The notes beneath the pieces were generated by a model. It had not been told where the DNA came from. It did no database searches and saw only the letters and a list, made by a program, of their open reading frames with translations. From Eonycteris spelaea (lineage: Eukaryota; Chordata; Mammalia; Chiroptera; Pteropodidae): a DNA stretch of 64,000 nt. The translations under genes and the position numbers were made by a program. Position 1 is the stretch's first letter. Each line of letters opens with the position of its first letter. The DNA lies in NCBI GenBank assembly GCA_003508835.1, contig PUFA01000003.1, positions 15,043,501 through 15,107,500 on the forward strand. The letters are read 5' to 3'. Below are positions 22,655 through 34,689 of this stretch, in pieces.

Positions 22655-23395
22655 GCTTCCAGTGATCTTTCACCATTTGTAACATTTGACAAATTGACTA
22701 CTCCCTTCTTTAAACTCTTCTCTTTTTACTGGGTGAACTCCTTCTTTCCTGATTTTTCTGAACTCTTTCTGGATGTCCTGAAAATTCTATGACTGGCTCA
22801 TTTCTCTCACAATTATGTGGCCATGGATTCCGCCCATGACTTTTTTCTTTTCTCATATGATATCTCCTCCTTATATATTCTTACTCAGATCCATAGGTTT
22901 AGTAATCTTTTTTTGCTCACCAGTTCCATATTGACATTCAAACCTCATTTCTTAGTTTAAGTTCAGAATCACATGTATAACTGTCTGCTGGGGAGATTCT
23001 CTGGAATATCCCATAAGCACTTCAAAATTGAGGTGATCGAATTTATTATTTTTTTTCTCCCAAAATGTTACATTTTGGCTAGTGGCACCAATACTCCCAT
23101 TAACCCAGGTAAGTATCTTTAAATTCCTTTGAGATCATTATATCTCCAACATCACTAAATCAAATTGTTAATTAAGACATCTTATTTCTATAATTTTATT
23201 ATCGTATTCTGACATCTTCTCTCTCCATTTACATGGCACTTGCCTTAATTCAGTGTCTTGTTTATCCCCTAAATAATTTTCCCACCTTCAGATTTGACTC
23301 CCTCAAATCTGTCCTTCACACAATATAGCCAGAGGGATGTTTCCATAAAATAATGACAAATATGTAGCTCGCCAATTTAAGTTATTTCTGTGATT
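22655..23395 (+). mobile_element. LINE-2 ORF fragment
   Basis: Matches the L2 reverse-transcriptase region in order: GACAAATTGACTACTCCCTT, then AACTGTCTGCTGGGGAGATT, CTCTGGAATATCCCATAAGC, ACTTCAAAATTGAGGTGATC, and CACCAATACTCCCATTAACC. The last parallels the L2 phrase 'ggcatctcaaactcaacatg ... gtggcaccaccatc'. The frame is broken throughout. Confidence 0.8.
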
Positions 23396-23399
23396 CTCT

Positions 23400-23640
23400 G
23401 TCATCATAAAACAATGAGTAGCATGTAATAAGTGCTCATAAATTAATGATATTATTTCTAAAGCTATTAATACAGGATGAAGTCAGGTTCACCTCTTATT
23501 CTGGATAAGTAACTGCCTCTCAATCCTCAATGTCTTCCTCCTTAAAGTAAGAATAATAGTATCTCCTTCAGAAAGTTCTTATGCAGATTACAGTAAATTA
23601 GCACACAGAATGTACTTAATAAATGTGTACTTAATAATAA
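23400..23640 (+). repeat. MIR-like SINE, degraded
   Basis: TGTCTTCCTCCTTAAAGTAA, TAATAGTATCTCCTTCAGAA and GCACACAGAATGTACTTAAT, then AATAAATGTG, follow the MIR 3' half. The 5' half is weak. Confidence 0.65.
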
Positions 23641-24812
23641 TTACTAATGAACCACTCTGGACTCTTAAAGAAACATAAAAGGCATCAGTTGGGCTACCAG
23701 AATTAAAGGGTATGGACTACCCTGAAAGCAGAGGAATTCAGAATTGCAGTGGCCTTGAAGGTCATCTTCAGGCCACCAAGTCATTATGTATGTTTTCTAC
23801 AACTTCCCTGTCAATGACTAATTTTGGCAGGTATACACTTATTGCACATTCCTCTGTAGAGTGAGTCTTTCTGTCAAAGGTTCTTGTATTTTTATTCAGA
23901 AGGGGATTTGAATTTTAGAGTAGAAATTGTCCCTAGGGCATCCTACACTCCAAATTCCCTTTGCTATACATGAAATAAACTAAAACAGTTTAGGAATACC
24001 TGGATTTTTGAGAGAGTGTATTTCTTCAATGTTGGAGTTGACACTAAGACTCAGGACTTTCTTTTTACTACTATGTATGCCTCTTCGACTAGAACACAAA
24101 GATTTTGTGGCTGTAGAGACAGTGCATGGGAAGAGGAAGTTTCGAAGGAGAGCCCACTGAAAATAAAGGTTTAGAGAAGAGAGTTCCTCAGGACATCAGA
24201 CTTGCATGGATGTGGGCAAGACGGGGATTTGAGGCTGCTGCCATTTCCCCTTATTTAATCAGAGAGCAACTGAGGTCTTCAGACATCTGCATGTGGGGCT
24301 TTCACTTTATTAAATTCAAATTTATATTCTTTAAATTGCTTTTATCGTAGAATGTATAGCTGCAAGTTCCCATCCCTTTGGATTTGGAGAATAGATTCAA
24401 GTGGCTGCACAGATGACAGCTTTTAACGGTTACAGGGAACCCCTCTGTGGCCTTAGAAACTCCTTCCATTTGTTGTTTTCCAAGCCCAGTTGCCCAATCC
24501 CTCCCCAGGTGGACAACATGACCTGCCTCCGTGGCTGGGCACACAGCATGCCAGCGCAAGGAAGGTAATCTTGACAAGTCTGTTAAGAGGCAGCGGCCTG
24601 AGACTGCATCTCTGAGTCGGTGACACCTGTTTTCTCTTCCAGACTCCGGTCATGTCAGAGCACAAGGCGAACAACACTATCACTGCAATAACTTGTCAGC
24701 TCACTGACAGTATCTGTGCTCCATCTTCCCCAGAAGCAGCTGAGAGCATAGTCTGCTTAGTCAAAGCAGCAGGTCTCACTAAGATACAAGGGAGAAAAGT
24801 ATCCTATTTCAG
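23641..24812. other. intronic, no recognisable feature
   Basis: Includes a locally GC-richer patch (about 24430-24650) with overlapping minus-strand open frames. I recognise no protein in them. Confidence 0.4.
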
Positions 24813-24814
24813 AG

Positions 24815-25000
24815 AATGGTTTCTAAAAGCAAATAGCTTGAGTTCTAACCCCATCTGTGCCAATTACTAGTTAAGTAATCTTAACTAAGTTACTTAGTCT
24901 TTCTAATACTTAATGCCTAATCGAAAATGGAGTTAATAAGAGGTATAAATTAGATAACAGAAGACCTTACACTCTTTACATAATAACTGTACTATAATTT
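24815..25000 (+). repeat. MIR SINE, partial
   Basis: GAGTTCTAACCCCATCTGTG, GCCAATTACTAG, TTAACTAAGTTACTTAGTC and GGAGTTAATAAGAG follow the MIR 5' and core regions. Confidence 0.75.
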
Positions 25001-25466
25001 GGACTTTGGGGTTTGTTTATTCATTTAATACGTATGACTGGCTTGCCTCCACTCAGCAGTCATTTAGTCCTGACGAGTGAGCAGTTTGATTCCACCAGGA
25101 GTGGGGACATGCTAGTGTCAGTTATTCTGACACAGTTGACTCCATTACCATATCTATCCTCAGAATGCTAGAATTCTCCTTTGGGCATATTTTATTGAAT
25201 GTATCATAAAAGCATTTTGCTAAAATCACAAATCTCTTTGTGCAAAAGCAACTGCAGTTATATGTAATCAATGCTGAGTAGAGTTGTCTATTTTTCCTCA
25301 GTCTGTTGAAAGCCCTGAAAACCGTTTCAGTTCCCATTGTTTTCCCTTACCCTTCTCCTGCATAGCCCTTTGAATTTCATGTTTTCCTCCATTATCTTAT
25401 TTAATTTATTTTTTAAAATAATATATGTATACTTTAACACATTGACGATCATGATCTAGTGGTAGA
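25001..25466. other. intronic, no recognisable feature
   Basis: Unassigned sequence up to the left target-site duplication of the large L1. Confidence 0.4.
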
Positions 25467-25475
25467 TCTAAAACT
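25467..25475. repeat. left target-site duplication of the large L1
   Basis: TCTAAAACT here recurs at 32809-32817, just beyond the 5' end of the L1. Flanking bases diverge, consistent with an old insertion. Confidence 0.7.
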
Positions 25476-27035
25476 ATATATTTTTATTGTAAATTTTATT
25501 TTTTAATTATAGCTGACATACAATATTATATTAGTTTCACATGTACAGCATAGTAATTTGACATTTATATAACTTAGGATGTGATCACCTCAATAATTCT
25601 AGTACCCATCTGACACCATACATAATTATAATATTATCAACTATATTCTCTATGCTATACTCTATATCCCCATGACTGTTTTGAAACTGGCAATTCGTAC
25701 ATCTTAATCCATTCACTTTTTTCACCAACCTCCCTCCCATCAATTTATTCTCTGTATCTACAGGCTGTTTGTTTCCTTTACTCATTTATTTTGATTTTTG
25801 GATTCTACATGTAACAGAAATTACGGTATTTGTTTTTCTATGTCTGACTTATTTCGCTTAGCATAGTACCCTGTAGATTCATCCATGTTGCTGCAAATGG
25901 CAAGATTTTATTCTTGTTTATATTTGAATGATATTCCTTTATGTATATGTACCAGATCTTCTTTATCCATTCATCTGTCGATGACATGCAGATTGCTTTC
26001 ATATCCTAATGATTGTAAATAATGCTACAATGAACAAAGGGGTGTATGTACTTTTTTGAATTAGTGTTTTGGGTTTCTTCAAATAAATACCCAGAAGTGG
26101 AATTGCTGGGTTATATGGTAGTTCTGTATTTAATATTCTGAGGAACTTCCACATTGTTTTCCATAGTGGCTGCAGCATTTTACAATCCCACTAACAGTGC
26201 ACAAGGGTTCTCTTTTCTCTACATCCTCGCCAAAATTCGTTGTTTATTAATGATAGCCATTCTAACAGGTGTGAGCTTATAACTCATTATGATTTCTATT
26301 TGCCTTTCCCTGATAATTAGTGATGTTGAGCAGCTTTTCATATGCCTGTTGGCCATCTGTTTGTCCTCTTGAGGAAGAATGTCTGTTCAGGTCCTCTGCC
26401 TATTTTTAAATCATTGGATTTTTTTTTGTGGGGGGATGTGTTAAATTGTATAAGCGCCTTATATATTTTGGCTATTAACCCTTATCAGATGTATCATTAG
26501 TAAATGTTTCCATTTCATAGGCCATCTTTTCATTTTGATGATGGTTTCCTTCACTGTGCAAAAATTTCTTAGTTTCATGTAGTCCCATTTGTTTATTTTT
26601 TCTTGTTTGCCTTGCCTAAAGAGAAATGTTTATAAATTTACTAACAGTGATGTCTAAGAGTTTACTGCCTTTGTTTTCTTCTAGAAGTTTTATAGTTTTA
26701 GGTCTTAAATTTAAGTCTTTAATCTACTTTGAGTTTATTCTTGTATATAGTGTGAGAAAGTGATCCAATTTATTCTTTTGCATGTGTCTGTCCAGTTTTC
26801 CCAACACCATTTATTGAAGAGACTGTCTATCCCATTGTATATTCTTGTGTCATTTGCCATAGATTAATGGGACATATAGATGTGAGTTTATTTTTGTGTT
26901 CCCTATTCTGTTATACTGATCAATGTGTCTGTTTTTTATGCCAGTACCATGCTGTTTTGAATACTATAGCTTTGTAATATAGTTTGATATCAGGTAGCAT
27001 GATACCTCCAACTTTGTTCTGTTTTCTCAAGATTG

Positions 27036-27077
27036 CTATTTGAGATCTTTTGTAGTCTATTTGAGATCTTTTGTAGT
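27036..27077. repeat. 21-bp perfect tandem duplication inside L1 ORF2
   Basis: The unit starting CTATTTGAGATC occurs at 27036-27056 and again at 27057-27077 with no differences. It adds 21 bases (7 codons) to the remnant ORF2, a post-insertion change. Confidence 0.95.
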
Positions 27078-27349
27078 TCCATATAAATTATAGGATTATT
27101 TGTCCTAGTTTTGTGAAAAATGCCACTGATATTTTATAGGGATTGAATTGAAGCTATAGACTGCTTTATGTAATATGGACATTTTAATGATGTTAATTCT
27201 TCCTATCCATCCATGAGCACAGTATATCTTTCCATTTATGTGTATCTTCAATTTATTTCTTCATTGTCTTATAGTTTTTGAGTATAGATATTTTACCTGC
27301 TCGGTTACATTTATTTTTAGGTATTTTGTTCTTTTGATGCAATTGTAAA

Positions 27350-27361
27350 TTGGATTGTTTT
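27350..27361. repeat. left target-site duplication of the nested L1
   Basis: TTGGATTGTTTT here is repeated at 27874-27885, on the far side of the nested element. Confidence 0.9.
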
Positions 27362-27873
27362 CTTTTTTCTTTTTTTTTTAAATTAAGTTTATTGGGGTAA
27401 CATTGGTTAATACAATTCTATAATTTTAAGATGTACATTATAATTTGACATGTATATATTCTATTGTGTGTTTAGCACCCAAAGTCCAGTTCCCTTCAGC
27501 TACCATATATTTGATCCCCTTTACCTACTTCACCCTCACCCTACCCCCCCATATTTGATCCCCTTTACCCCATCTTTCTCCCCTACTCTCCTTCCCCATC
27601 CCCTACTCTCTGGTAACCACTAGTCTATAGTCCATGTTCATGAGGCTCTGTTTCTTTGTCCTATTAATTTGTTGCTTTTAGGTTTATGTCCCACATATAA
27701 GTGATATCTGTCTGGCTTATTTCACTTAGCATGATTAGCTCGAAGGTCCAACCATGTTGTCACAAATGGCAGTATTTTATCTCTTTTTATAGCTGAGTAA
27801 TATTCCATTGTGTATATGTACCATAGCTTCTTTATCCAATCATCTATTGTAAGACACTTTCGTTGCTTCCATG
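27362..27873 (-). mobile_element. 5'-truncated LINE-1 nested in the larger L1
   Basis: The poly(A) tail appears as a T-rich run at 27362-27379, followed by AAGTTTATTGGGGTAACATT, CACCCAAAGTCCAGTTCCC and the end of ORF2 (TAATATTCCATTGTGTATAT). The flanking 12-bp duplication and resumption of the host L1 ORF2 text after it establish insertion. Its 3' UTR belongs to the same subfamily as the L1 at 44.28-45.89 kb and differs from that of its host. Inside it, an 18-19 base phrase (ATATTTGATCCCC...) occurs twice, 44 bases apart, at 27507 and 27551. Confidence 0.93.
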
Positions 27874-27885
27874 TTGGATTGTTTT
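27874..27885. repeat. right target-site duplication of the nested L1
   Basis: Second copy of TTGGATTGTTTT. The host L1 ORF2 continues immediately after it. Confidence 0.9.
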
Positions 27886-28641
27886 TTTAACTTTTTTACT
27901 GAAAATTTGTTATTGATGTATAAAAATGCATCCAATTTATGAATGTTAATTTTGTATCCTGCTAATTTACCAAAAGCATTTATGAGTTCTAATAGTTTTT
28001 TGGTAAATTCTTTAGGCTGCTCTCTATATATATGTCATCTGCAAACAATGACAGTTTTACTTCTTCCTTTCCAATTTGGATGCCTTTTATTTCCTTTTCT
28101 TATTTTATTGTTGTGTCCAGGACTTGCAACACTATTTTTAATAAAAGTGGTAGACGTGGACATTCTTGTCATTTTCCCGATCTTAAAGAAAAAACTTTCA
28201 GCTTTTCACCATTGAGTACGATGTTAACTGTGAGTCTGTCATATATAGTTTTCATTATGCTGAGGTATACTTTGCTAAGAGTTTTCATCATAAATGGATG
28301 CTGGATTTTTTCAAAAACTTTTTATTCATCAATTGATATGATCATATGATTTTTATCTTCACTTTTTTTATGTGGTACATCATATCAATTGATTTGCAGA
28401 TATTGAACCAGCCTTGAAGCCCAGGAATATATCTCACTTGATCATGGTGTATAATTTTTTATTACATTGCTGAATTTGATTTGATTGACAATTTTTGGAT
28501 TTATGTTAATCAGGAATATTAGCATATAATTTTGTTTTTTTGCAATGTCTTACTCTCTGGTTTTAGCATTTAGGGTAATGCTGGCCTTTTAAAATGAGCT
28601 TGGAAACCTTCCCTTCTCAATTTTTTTGAGAAAGATAAGTA

Positions 28642-28941
28642 TTAATTCTTCTTTGAATATTTGGTAAAATTCACCTGTGAAATCATCTGATCCAGGGCTT
28701 CTGTTGAGAGTTTTTTGATTACTGATTCTATTTCATCAGTAGTTATTGGTCTATTCAAATTTTCTGTTTCTTCCTGATTCAGCCTTGAAAGATTGTATAT
28801 TTCTAGGAATTTATACATTTCTTCAAGTTTGTCCAATTTGTTGGCACTTAATTGTTTGTGGTATTTCTTGATAATCATATTTCTCTTTCTGATTCTATCT
28901 ATTTGGTCTCTCTTTTTTTCTTTGATTAGTTTGCCTAGCAT
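28642..28941 (-). pseudogene. LINE-1 ORF2 reverse-transcriptase remnant
   Basis: The longest surviving piece of ORF2 in this L1, 99 codons from just upstream of the reverse-transcriptase core. It contains NLNRPITTDEIESVIKK, the conserved segment before the polymerase domain. Downstream of this the correct frame would give SPGSDDFTGEFYQ, but that sequence lies in another frame, which shows a frameshift within the element. No catalytic FADD box survives in an open frame. Confidence 0.85.
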
Positions 28942-31299
28942 TTATCAATTTTGTTCATCTTTTTAAAGAACTAGCTCTTGGTTTCATTGATCTTTTCTAT
29001 TTTTTAGGCACTATTTGATTTATTTCCATTCTGATATTTATTAGTCCCTTCATTCTACTCACTGTGGACTTTGTTTCTTTCTTGTTCCTTTACGTGTAAG
29101 ATTAAATTGCTCAAGATTCTTTTGTTTCTTAAGGCAGGCCTGCATTGCTATAAATTTGCCTCTTATACCTGCTTTGGCTGTGTCCCATAGATTTTGAGTT
29201 CTATTTTCATTTTATTTATCTCAAGGCTTCTTTTGATTTCCTCCTTGATCCCATTGTTAACCTATTTATTGTTTAGTTATGTGTCGTTTAGACCTCATGT
29301 GTTTGTGTGTTTTTTTAGTTTTCTTCTTGCTGTATATAATTTCAAAATGCTTCATATCATTTCAATCTTCTTAAATTTATGTGGCCTAACATGTGGTCTA
29401 TTTTGGAAAATGTTCCATGTGCACTTAAAAAGAATGTATATTTCATCTGGTCTAATGCATCAGTTAAGGCCACTATTTCCATGAGTTTCAGTTTGGATGA
29501 TCTATCTAATGATGCAGTGGGTGTTAAAGTCCCCTACTATGACTGTATTACTATCTATGTCTCCCTTTATATTCATCAATATTCACTTTATATTTTTAGG
29601 TGCTCCTACCTTGAATGCATAAAGTTATGAGTGTTAAATTGTTTTTTTGGATTCACCTTTTATCATTATGAAATACCCTTGTCTTTTGTTATGGCTACTG
29701 TTTTGAAATCTATTTCATCTGATATAAGTGTCACTGCCTTGGCTTTTTTTTTTTTAATTTCCATTTACATGAAGTATTTTTTTTCATCCATTTACTTTCA
29801 GTTTGTATGTGTCTTTTTATTTTAAGTGGATTTCTTTTAGGCAGCATATGTATGGGTCTAATATATTTATTCATTCATCCATCTTATACCTTCTTTTGAT
29901 TGGAGCACTTAGTCTATTTACATTTAAAGTAATTATTGATAGATAATTACCATTTTATTGTTTTCATAGTTTTTCTGTTTTTTTCTTACTCTCTTGTCAT
30001 ATCTTATCTATTGATAACTTTCTAATTTCATATTTGGATTCCTTTTTCTTTATTTCTTGTATATCTCAAAGATATTTATAGTTATCAGGTGTTTCATATA
30101 TATTATGTTTAGAGCAGCAGTGCATTTTAAGTTGATGGTTGCTTAAGTTTGAACACATTCCAAATCACTACCATTTTTACTTAACCTCTCCATATTTGTT
30201 TTTGTTGTTTTTTTACTTTTGTGTGTGTGTATATTTGTGTGCATTACTTATTGTGATTACACATGATTTTTATCTTTCTACTAGCTTTATAGTTGGTCGA
30301 TCCACTGCTTTTACTAAGTGTTTGTCTTAGAATTTTTCTTTCCTAAATTTTCTTATTGAAATTTTTTACCTTTCCTAATTAAAGAAGTCCATTTAACATT
30401 TTTGTAATACCGACTTGTGATGATCAACTCCTTTAATTTTTCTTGTGCAGAAAATTTTCTCTTCTTCAATTCTAAATGATAGCCCTGCTGGATAGAGTAA
30501 TTCTGGTTATATGACTTTGCTTTTCATTACTTTGAAAATTTCATGTCACTCCCTCCGGCCTGCAAAGTTTCTGCTGAGAAATCAGCTGACATTCTTATGG
30601 AAGCATCCTTGTAAATATCTAGCTGCCTTTCTCATGCTGCTTTTAGGATTCTCTCTCTATCCATTTTAATTTTGATGTGTCTTGGCGTGGGCCTCTTTGG
30701 ATTTATCTTGTTTGGGACTCTCTGTGCTTCCTGGACTTGTATCTCTATTTCCTTCACCAGGTTAGAGAAGTCTTCAGTCATTTTTTCAAATGCTCTCAAT
30801 CCCTTGCTCACTCTTCTTCTTCTGGTACCCTAATTATGCAAATGTTGGTATACTTGATGTTGTCCCAGAGGTCCCTTAAACTGTCCTCATTTTTAAAAAT
30901 GCTTTGTTCTCTTTGCTGTTCTGATTGGGTATTTCCCACTACCTTGTCTTCCAGATATCTGATTCAGTCATCTGCTTTATCTTATCTTCTGCTGTTGATT
31001 CCCTCTGATGAATTTTAGTTATTGCATTCTTTATTTCTGACTGGTTCTTTTTTATGGTTTTTTTGGTTTTGTTTTTTGTTTTTTGTCTCTTTGTTGAGGT
31101 TCTCAATGAGTTCATCTATTTTTTTTTCAAGTTAACTGAGCATCCTTATAACCAGTATTTTGACTTCTGTATCTGGTAGATTGCTTATCTCCATTTCATT
31201 TAGTTAGTTTTCTGGAGTTTTGTCCTGTTCTTTCATCTGGCACATGTTTCTTTGTCCCTCATTTTGGCTGACTCATTGTGTTTGTTTCTATGTATCAGG

Positions 31300-32808
31300 T
31301 AGATCTGCTACATCTCTCAGGATTGGCAGAGTAGTCTTATGTAGTAGTTGTTCTACGATGTCCAGTAGAGCAGTCTCCCTGCTCACCTGAGCCAGGTGCT
31401 CCAGAAGTGTTCTTTGTGTGTGTTGTGTGTGCCCTCTTGTTGTAGTTGAGCTTTTATTGCTGTTGGCTTGTCAGTGGATAAGATGACCCTCAGGCTGACT
31501 GGCTATGAGAGTTGGTTGTGACTACAGCAGGCAAGCTGTTTTGTGGGGGCTGACTCCATGGAATAGGAGTTGTTTAATGGGGCTCTAGTGCCAGCCAGGT
31601 CTGCCCTTTTGATGTGTCATTGATGGTACTCAGTCGTGGTCAGAAACAGCCACTGGGTATGTTCATTCTGGAGGTTCTTGGGAATACCTCTGCTTCAGGC
31701 CAAGGTCAGCCACCATTTGTTCCTGGCTTAGAGATGATAATGATACAGAGTGGTCTGCAATTGGTTGCTACTTGGGCTTAGAGGCACTTGGGAAAGGCTA
31801 TACTGTGAAATGAGGCTAGCTGTCACTAGTGCCAGACTTGGGAAACTTTGGTTGGAACCTCAGTGTGAGCGGAGGCCATCTGCCTCTTGTATAAGGTTTG
31901 TGGCTACTTAGTTGAAGCTACTTTCTAGGTCAATATGGACTACAACTTATCCCATGCTTGGGGCCACCTAATGGGAATTCCAGTGCAAGTTGAGACCAGT
32001 TGCCTCTTTGCCAGACTTTGGGCCACTTAGCAAGACCTTCAAGGCACACTGAGGCCAGCTCCTGCTTATTTGAATTTGTGGACCTTTGAGAAATTTAGGA
32101 ATGTCCATGAGCTGAGGCAGGCCACTTGTGTGAAAAAGCCCCTGGAAGTGGCTTGGGCCAGTCATGTGAGTTGGGTAGGGCAAAGAGTGTTACCCAGGAT
32201 AATTGAGAGCACTTATTTGGCATCCACCCATGCCTGCAGGCTAGGTAGTGAGAGGACTTAACAAGACACCTACTAGAGCTTCTGTCCCTGGAGAAATCCA
32301 ACCCAACCCTCTAGCCCTCACTCAGAAGCCGGTCATTTTAGTTCCTCTCTTTATGTCCCTGGTTCTCTTCAAGCTGCCACCCTGACTCTGGAGCGCAGAG
32401 CAAGTGAGTCTGTATGTGGCCGGCCCCTCAACAGGAATGCCTTGTGACTCCAGCAGCCATTCATCTCAGTTGGCTGCAGTCCCCACTGGTTTTCACAGCC
32501 AGATGTTATAGGTACTCCCCTTTCCAGCACTGGCGCCCCAGGCTGGGAAGCCTGGGGTTAGGCTGAGATCCCTTGTTCTTCAGGTGAGACCTGCATAGCC
32601 AAGATATTCCTTCCATTTCTTAATCACCACACCATGGTGTGAGACCTGCCTTTTCTATACCTCTACCACTCCTACCAGTCTCACTGTGGCGTCTTTTTTT
32701 ATCCTAAGTTATAGGACTTCTGTTCAGCTAGTCTTCTGGTGGTTCTGTGGTCATGGAAGGAGGTGAACATATCATTTACCTACTCTGCCATCTTGAGGTT
32801 CTAGAAGT
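31300..32808 (-). mobile_element. 5' UTR part of the large LINE-1
   Basis: GC-richer than the surroundings, with repeated phrases around GGCCACTTAG, GAGGCCAGCT and GCCAGACTTTGGG spaced through 31.7-32.1 kb, which look like diverged internal repeats. The L1 promoter would lie at the right end on the minus strand. Plus-strand open frames here are incidental. Confidence 0.6.
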
Positions 32809-32817
32809 TCTAAAACT
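32809..32817. repeat. right target-site duplication of the large L1
   Basis: TCTAAAACT, matching 25467-25475. It lies directly after the last L1-like bases (GAGGTTCTAGAAGT). Confidence 0.7.
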
Positions 32818-32824
32818 CTCCATT

Positions 32825-33130
32825 ATCCCATTTTATTTCTTTACCTTTTTCATCCATGCTATCCTTCTTTATATCTTCAACGCTATACTAAGTTCTTAGG
32901 CTTTTCTGAAGTGATTCTGACTCTGCTTCATAGAGTATTTGTTGACCCCCAAGACTGGGTATGATTTGTTCTACTTTTTAAATTCCTAAGCATTTGGTTT
33001 TTATCACTCAGACTTTTATTACAATACTTTTCTTACTCTTTACTGAGGGTAGTAAATTTTAAGGGCATACAAACAATGTTCTTGTCAGCTCTGTGTCTGC
33101 ACCTAGAATAATGACCAAATTGACTTGAAA
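32825..33130 (+). mobile_element. LINE-2 3' region, degraded
   Basis: CTTACTCTTTACTGAGGGTA, GGGCATACAAACAATGTTCT, TTGTCAGCTCTGTGTCTGCA and CCTAGAATAATGACC approximate the L2 tail. The upstream half is weaker. Confidence 0.5.
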
Positions 33131-33272
33131 ACCTGAGTCCTGTTATTTCTTAGAGCTGACAGACAACTATTTATAAATTCCTCATCCTCCAAATTAATAC
33201 AACATGTGCCTTAGGGGTTCAGTTTTTCTTAGTTTATTCCCCTCTCATCATATGTGACTATTACAGCCTAAA

Positions 33273-33325
33273 TTTGCTGAATTAGATGCCACTGTGTCTT
33301 TCACAGTGGCATCTAATTCAGCAAA
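33273..33325. repeat. perfect 24-bp inverted repeat with 5-nt loop
   Basis: The left arm (33273-33296, starting TTTGCTGAATTAG) is the exact reverse complement of the right arm (33302-33325), separated by TCTTT. All 24 pairs match. No recognised transposon surrounds it. Confidence 0.97.
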
Positions 33326-33329
33326 AATT

Positions 33330-34685
33330 CCAATTTTCTTAACCAATTATCATTTGTCTAAGTACAAGCCATGCTGAGTAGAGATGTAAACCATGAAATC
33401 ATGGAACGATAGACATTAGAAATGTAAAGGTTATGAGACATCAGCGCTTCTAAAATATTCCTGTGAGGTGGGTCACATAGACCTCTGTATGGACATGTCT
33501 GGTGATGATTTTATTCATACATAGGAGAATTTGAGGCCTTAATGTAGTTTTCTACTGGGGTAAAGTGAATATTATTAAGAAGAAAGGTTCTCCCTCCATT
33601 TCTATCTCTTGACCTATTCTAGCCTTATAAAGACCTTCGAAATAATCCCCTCCTCCTCTTTCCTTTTGTATAACAACTCTGTTAATATTGGAAAACATAG
33701 ATGATGTCTTCCACTCATGGCTTTACCACTGATTGTATTTTAAAGTTGGTGCTCTCTTACTTTCAGAAGACAAAACCTTAAACTGAAAATAAAATGACTC
33801 AGAAGAAATATGAATAGGTGGCTCCATTTTGCTTTTCTGATAGAAATAATGTGTGACCCAAAAAAGTATCTCTAAAACAACAAGGAAAATTCAGTTGCAG
33901 TCTTGTTACTGTTCTAACCACAAAGGATGCATAACCATGCCAGACGTTAAAGGTTTTTTTAAACTGTGCTTGTTAATCCCTCTGCTAGAGTAAAGTCCAA
34001 TAGTTGGGGCATGGCATTTTAATCTTTATGCATTTAACAAGCAAAACTTTAGAAGGTTGAAATATACGTTGTCAAGATCATTAACATTATTTGCTTCTTA
34101 GGAAATAGCTTCCTTCAATGATTTACTCCAAATACATTTTGCTTAACATACAGCCTCTTATGGATATTTGTAAAATTTTTGTTCATCTTAAATTAACCAA
34201 CACACTGTACTTGTACATAGTCAAGACTCAATACATACTTACTAATCTAGAGTAGTCTAGGTGAACACCATTAAGGCGAGTTCCATAATATATCTGCTTT
34301 TTGTGTATGTAAGATGAGTAACCCAAAATGGTCAGAGAAAGAGGAAGGTGATCTGGGTCAAATAAATAATGCTCCAGGGAAGAGGAAACCAGTGGAACTT
34401 AGAAATGACTTTAACACGTGGGTTTCATTTTAAAGGAGATGAACTAAGTTCATATTCTTCAAGACAACCTGATGACCTCGCTGATTTTGGACAGTGGTGG
34501 TCTTATCTACAAATTTAGGGAGAGGGGACTAGGTGATATCTAAGGTTACTTCTACTCTCAGTTTTCAGTGATTTCTGAAACTCATTTTTTTTTTTTTTTT
34601 CTTTTTTTGCCTTTCTCACTAATGTCTGTCTACCCTTTCTTTTGGAATCAATTTTTTTTTCATGTCCCATTTCCAGGAGTGTTAT
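33330..34685. other. intronic, no recognisable feature
   Basis: Unassigned sequence with a long T run at about 34585-34608. Confidence 0.4.
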
Positions 34686-34689
34686 GAAC

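Larger units (their letters stand above)
25476..32808 (-). mobile_element. near-full-length, inactivated LINE-1
   Basis: The element reads 5' to 3' on the minus strand. Its tail (25481-25507, T-rich on the plus strand) and 3' UTR (AGCTGACATACAATATTATA) lie at the left. ORF2 antisense sequence runs through roughly 26-30.3 kb (for example CATTCTTGTCATTTTCCCG and GAGTACGATGTTAACTGTG), ORF1 antisense follows at about 30.4-31.2 kb (GAAATCAGCTGACATTCTTA), then a GC-richer 5' UTR. The 5' end reads AAGATGGCAGAGTAGG on the minus strand, like many L1 starts. Subtracting the nested insert leaves about 6.8 kb, a full-length size. Both ORFs are broken by stops and frameshifts, so it is not active. Confidence 0.88.

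Noticed and set aside
30677..32301. Several open frames on both strands
   Set aside because: They lie in the antisense and sense of the L1 ORF1/5' UTR region and reflect its base composition, not host genes.
25476..32808. Possibility that the large L1 is still active
   Set aside because: ORF2 is frameshifted, has multiple stops and is interrupted by another L1. No intact ORF1 is present.
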